DNA from: CAZAMB01 sp964486335
GTDB taxonomy: Bacteria > Planctomycetota > Phycisphaerae > UBA1845
NCBI GenBank assembly: GCA_964486335.1
Contig: CAZAMB010000014.1
Coordinates: 62,001-126,000, forward strand
DNA length: 64,000 nucleotides
Direction: 5' to 3'
Shown: one piece after another, positions 60,768 through 64,000 of the stretch
Numbering within the stretch: position 1 is the stretch's first letter
Layout: the number at the start of each line of letters is the position of its first letter
Translations under genes and position numbers: made by a program
Notes under the pieces: generated by a model
Databases searched by the model: none
Seen by the model: only the letters and a program-made list of their open reading frames with translations
What the model was told of the DNA's origin: nothing

Positions 60768-62474
60768 TTAATGTTTGAAGTGCCGTGTTCCGGTGAAGAT
60801 CATGGCCGCTCCGCGTTCGTCGCAGGCGGCAATCACCTTATCGTCATTTTTTGATCCGCCGGGTTGAATGATGGCGGTAACTCCGGCGTCCATGAGGATG
60901 TTGGGGCCGTCGGGGAACGGGAAGAAGGCGTCGGACGCGGCCACGGAACCCATGAGCTTGTCCTCATGGCGGTTTTCCCTTGCGAGCCAGGTGGCGATGC
61001 GGCAGCTCATGACGCGGGACATCTGGCCCGCTCCGTTGCCGATCAACATTCCGTCCTTGCAGATACTGATTGCGTTGCTCTTGGTGTGCTTGGCGACCAG
61101 CCAGGCGAGACGCAGGTCGGCCATTTCGGCGTCGGTCGGGGTACGTTTGGTCACGACGTTCCATTGATCTTCGTTGAGGCCAACGGCGTCTGAAGTCTGA
61201 ACGAGCATTCCGCCGGCAATTCGTCGATAGTCCAGCGCATTCGGATCCGAGGGCGCGTTCATGTCACCAACCGAAAGAAGCCGAACCTTGCTGCCCCAAG
61301 TTTTCTTGTGGTTGCGAATCAACTGCACCGACTCTTCATCGAAAAAGGGCGCTACCCAGACCTCGATGAAGAACCCCCCTGCCCCGCAAGCCTTGCCCCA
61401 TCGATCATAGGACTCCATAACGGCTTCGGCGAATGGCGGTGTAACCGGGAAGCCGCACGCAAGGATTCCGCCCATGGCGGCATTCGGATCGCCAACGTAG
61501 GCGCGGCGATAGCTTTCGATCGGATCCGCATGGACACCAACACCGCAGGCGTTAGTGTGCTTAATGAAGACGCAATTGTGCCTTGAATGGTGGGACATGA
61601 CCCCACAGACCAATTCACGACACAGTTGTAACGCGGCATCGGCATCGAGAAAGTTGTTAGAGGAGAACTCGACCCCCTCAGTTTCGTAGCTTGCTCCTAC
61701 AATCGTGCAGTCACGATCATCGTCGAGTCCATAAAGCGATGCACTCTGTTGAGGATTTTCGCCATAGCGAAGATTCCGACTTGACCTGAGCCGGATGTGT
61801 CGGTATTCGGAATCAAACACCTTTCCGACGTTGCTCTCGTCGGACTTCGGACTTTCCGACCCACAACGCATCTTCGTCCATCGACGGGTAAGATACAGAT
61901 CCACCTCGTCGTCATATGCCGATGTCGTCTCATACACCACGCTGGCCAATACCGTTCTTCCGGACGGTGAAAGATCGCCAGACTCTCGGATTTCATCCAA
62001 TACATACGACATTGAATCCGAACGAATCACTGGAATCACATGCTTATGGTTCTTCGCCGCGGCGCGAAGCATGCACGGCCCGCCGATGTCGATCATTTCG
62101 ATCGCCTGCTCGAAGGTGCAATTGGGGTCGGCCACGGTCTTTTCAAATGGGTAGAGGTTCACCACGACCATGTCGATCGGTTCGATGCCCTGTTCCTTCA
62201 GTTGTCGCATGTGTTCGGGATTGTCGCGGTCGGCGAGAATGGCCGCATGGATCTTCGGATGCAACGTCTTGACCCGGCCGTCGAGCATTTCCGGAAAGCC
62301 GGTGATTTCCTCCACAAGCGTCACCGGGATGCCGTTTTCCTTCAGGTGCTTGGCGGTGCCGCCGGTGGAGATGATCTCGACACCGAACTCGTCCACGAGA
62401 GCGCGGGCGAATTCGATGAGGCCGGTCTTGTCGTAGACGCTGATCAGCGCGCGTTTGATTCTTCGTTCGGTCAT
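60768..62474 (-). CDS. purH: Bifunctional AICAR transformylase/IMP cyclohydrolase
   Basis: 568 residues. The N-terminal IMP cyclohydrolase has ALISVYDKTGLIEFARALVDEFGVEIISTGGTAKHL and LDGRVKTLHPKIHAAILADRD; the C-terminal transformylase has RYGENPQQSASLYG, and the Lys-His pair in FIKHTNACGVG, then AKHTKSNAI and GAGQMSRV. It carries out the last two steps of purine synthesis. It is close to the family's usual length, with a moderately long C-terminal domain. The promoter must lie in 62475-62666, together with repeat copy 3. Confidence 0.95.
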   Translation of the reverse strand: MTERRIKRALISVYDKTGLIEFARALVDEFGVEIISTGGTAKHLKENGIPVTLVEEITGFPEMLDGRVKTLHPKIHAAILADRDNPEHMRQLKEQGIEPIDMVVVNLYPFEKTVADPNCTFEQAIEMIDIGGPCMLRAAAKNHKHVIPVIRSDSMSYVLDEIRESGDLSPSGRTVLASVVYETTSAYDDEVDLYLTRRWTKMRCGSESPKSDESNVGKVFDSEYRHIRLRSSRNLRYGENPQQSASLYGLDDDRDCTIVGASYETEGVEFSSNNFLDADAALQLCRELVCGVMSHHSRHNCVFIKHTNACGVGVHADPIESYRRAYVGDPNAAMGGILACGFPVTPPFAEAVMESYDRWGKACGAGGFFIEVWVAPFFDEESVQLIRNHKKTWGSKVRLLSVGDMNAPSDPNALDYRRIAGGMLVQTSDAVGLNEDQWNVVTKRTPTDAEMADLRLAWLVAKHTKSNAISICKDGMLIGNGAGQMSRVMSCRIATWLARENRHEDKLMGSVAASDAFFPFPDGPNILMDAGVTAIIQPGGSKNDDKVIAACDERGAAMIFTGTRHFKH

Positions 62475-62524
62475 AAGTCACTTTCAATGCACGCGTAGCG
62501 AGTTGGACGACCAAACCATTCGGA

Positions 62525-62559
62525 AATCCGCGCGAACTGAAGTTCGCGGCTCGCTACGA
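62525..62559. repeat. Palindromic dispersed repeat, copy 3
   Basis: AATCCGCGCGAACTGAAGTTCGCGGCTCGCTACGA, 35 bases, differing from copy 1 in a single base. It lies 51 bases before the purH start, so any hairpin would form in the purH leader or in the mRNA end of the upstream gene. Confidence 0.85.
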
Positions 62560-62666
62560 CGGGACTGACACCGTTCAAAGCTCATCGTATGCGCCGGCGA
62601 GCGCGGAGCAAACACAATTGTCAAATCAACACCAAGCACAGGAAGCGAGAACGTCGCTTGTTCATC

Positions 62667-63947
62667 TCAAGGCGATGAGGGAGGCGGCGTGTCGTGCCGA
62701 CTACGGAATGGATCGGTAGGTTTGTCGGCCGCGCGGGTCGCGGGACCAACGGGAGCATTGTTTCCCGCCTCGGACGGAGGCAAATTGAGCTGCTGGCGAG
62801 CCATCATGACTTGCTGACGGCGAAGGTAGGGAACCTTGTCGAGGCGGACACTGTACACGCGCCCCCCGTCGCCGAGAAGATACGCGGCATCCGTCGCGCC
62901 GTTGGAAACCGCGAACGTCACGCCTGGGGCATCCACCCCGCCCAGGCGATCGCCCTTTTCGTGGTCAAGCACGAAGAGCCGGCCCGGCGTAAACAATACA
63001 TCGCCGGACGAATTGTGCGCGACGAATGCCGTCGCGTCCTTTTCCACCCACTTCTGTTCGCCCGTAATGGCGTCGAGGGCGGTGACGCCGCTGCCGCCAC
63101 AAAACTGATAGGCCGTCTGAGCGACGACCGTGGGCGCGGTGTTTAGCGGCGCGGGGAACCGGACACGCCAAACAAATGTCCCCTGCTCACGATTCAGCTT
63201 GTAAAGCGATCGGTCGAGACATGGAATGTACACGCCGGCATCATCGACGGCCGCGTCGGCAACGATCGCATCACTCGTGCGGAAGTGCCAATTGATTCCC
63301 TTGTCCGCGGCGCGGCAAGAAAACACCGATCCAGCCTGAGAAGCAATCAGCAGATTCTCCCTGCGATCGCCGTAAAGTTTCGGCGCCGCCAGCACCGGCC
63401 CGCCCGTCGCCACTTCCCAACGCATGACGGGAGCGGTGCGCCGCTCAACGTCAACGAACAGCGAATAAAACCGCCCGTTGGTGCTTCCCGCCATCAGCAC
63501 GTTTCCAATGGCGACCATTGGGCCGCCAATGGGAAAATCCAATGCGAAATCGCCCAGACGTCGTCCGGAAAACCGATCATAAATATACGTTCGAGTCGTA
63601 GTCGGGATCACGACATTTCCACGCCGGTCGGATTGAAGAATGTGCGTCGGAGAGAATATCCGGTAGGCCGCCTCGGTCAGGGAATCGCCCCAGCGAAGCA
63701 ACCCGGTCTCGGCGTGAAGTGAATACAGCGCGCCGCGATCGGTAGAGACGTACAACGCCTCGTCCACCAGGAAGGCTTCCTTCAATCGCTCGTCGGCGGC
63801 GAGCGGCAACCGGGCTTCCCAAAACAAAGACAAGCCGACTTCGGCCAACGCCGCCCTGTCCAACGGCGGGGCTAACGCCGGTGGCTTTGCCGCCAAGGCA
63901 GGCGAAGCGGAAAACGCGATAAGAAAACTGGCAACCAGCGACTTCAT
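62667..63947 (-). CDS. Secreted PQQ-like beta-propeller protein (BamB-like)
   Basis: 426 residues with a signal peptide (MKSLVASFLIAFSASPALAA). The body has repeated propeller-blade patterns: ALYSLHAETGLLRWGDS, TYIYDRFSGRRLGDF, SLYKLNREQGTFVWRV and GVTALDAITGEQKWVEK, as in PQQ-like repeat proteins. Ends with a Pro-rich tail (RHDTPPPSSP). It is probably periplasmic or surface-attached; a scaffold role (for example BamB-like) is possible. It lies upstream of purH on the same strand, with no other gene between. Confidence 0.85.
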   Translation of the reverse strand: MKSLVASFLIAFSASPALAAKPPALAPPLDRAALAEVGLSLFWEARLPLAADERLKEAFLVDEALYVSTDRGALYSLHAETGLLRWGDSLTEAAYRIFSPTHILQSDRRGNVVIPTTTRTYIYDRFSGRRLGDFALDFPIGGPMVAIGNVLMAGSTNGRFYSLFVDVERRTAPVMRWEVATGGPVLAAPKLYGDRRENLLIASQAGSVFSCRAADKGINWHFRTSDAIVADAAVDDAGVYIPCLDRSLYKLNREQGTFVWRVRFPAPLNTAPTVVAQTAYQFCGGSGVTALDAITGEQKWVEKDATAFVAHNSSGDVLFTPGRLFVLDHEKGDRLGGVDAPGVTFAVSNGATDAAYLLGDGGRVYSVRLDKVPYLRRQQVMMARQQLNLPPSEAGNNAPVGPATRAADKPTDPFRSRHDTPPPSSP

Positions 63948-64000
63948 TCCGGCAGGCTCCGTCAGGTCCGTGGATGGGCGGCGGCAGGGACTCCAGTTGT

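Overview
The window looks like chromosomal DNA from a planctomycete (phylum Planctomycetota, possibly Phycisphaerae-like). The reasons are: a fairly GC-rich sequence; large secreted Cys-rich, dockerin-like and thrombospondin-3-like proteins; a Ser/Thr kinase with a C-terminal helical region next to an ECF sigma factor; a DUF1559-like prepilin; an exosortase; the kdsB-pyrG gene order; and KDO synthesis plus flagellar L- and P-ring genes, which imply a Gram-negative type of envelope. The class is inferred, not proven.

1-8.8 kb is an accessory region. It holds the end of a large cell-surface protein, a small hypothetical gene, a HicA/HicB toxin-antitoxin pair sitting between two copies of the 5' end of a TatD-family hydrolase gene, and two secreted proteins (an S8 protease and a Cys-rich protein) that share a C-terminal dockerin-like module. 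9.0-21.4 kb is a minus-strand flagellar block, transcribed in the order hypothetical-flgF-flgG-flgA-flgH-flgI-flgJ(N)-flgN-flgK-flgL-fliW-csrA-flagellin. It covers distal rod, L/P rings, hook-filament junction, filament and the FliW/CsrA control pair. A tRNA-Ser(GGA) follows at 21.7 kb.

21.9-31.9 kb is a plus-strand envelope and peptide-modification region: a Cys-rich precursor-like small protein with an RR-type leader, a PqqD-like chaperone, an HprK-like kinase and a family-5 nucleotidyltransferase, then two glycosyltransferases, a convergent MBL hydrolase, a GT39-like membrane glycosyltransferase, an exosortase (XrtH-like) with its partner membrane protein, and rsmJ. 32-37.8 kb holds a basic small protein with a very clear terminator, an ECF sigma factor with an anti-sigma-like kinase, a prepilin-like protein with a strong terminator, and a Fur-family regulator.

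37.9-53.2 kb is mostly housekeeping: cdsA, phoH, a PgpH-like HD phosphodiesterase, ybeY, a CorC-like protein, a Kef-type antiporter fused to a PTS EIIA domain, glutamine-dependent nadE, carA, kdsB, a divergent pyrG and an overlapping D12-class DNA adenine methyltransferase. 53.5-64 kb holds an HDOD-GGDEF diguanylate cyclase, two small unknown proteins, an alginate-export-like barrel, an FdhF/YdeP-type molybdoenzyme, a small lipoprotein, purH and a PQQ-like beta-propeller protein. A 33-35 bp palindromic repeat occurs three times in the second half.

The most interesting candidates are the precursor/PqqD/HprK/nucleotidyltransferase cluster with the nearby exosortase, the hicAB insertion that duplicated a gene start, and the antiporter-EIIA fusion.
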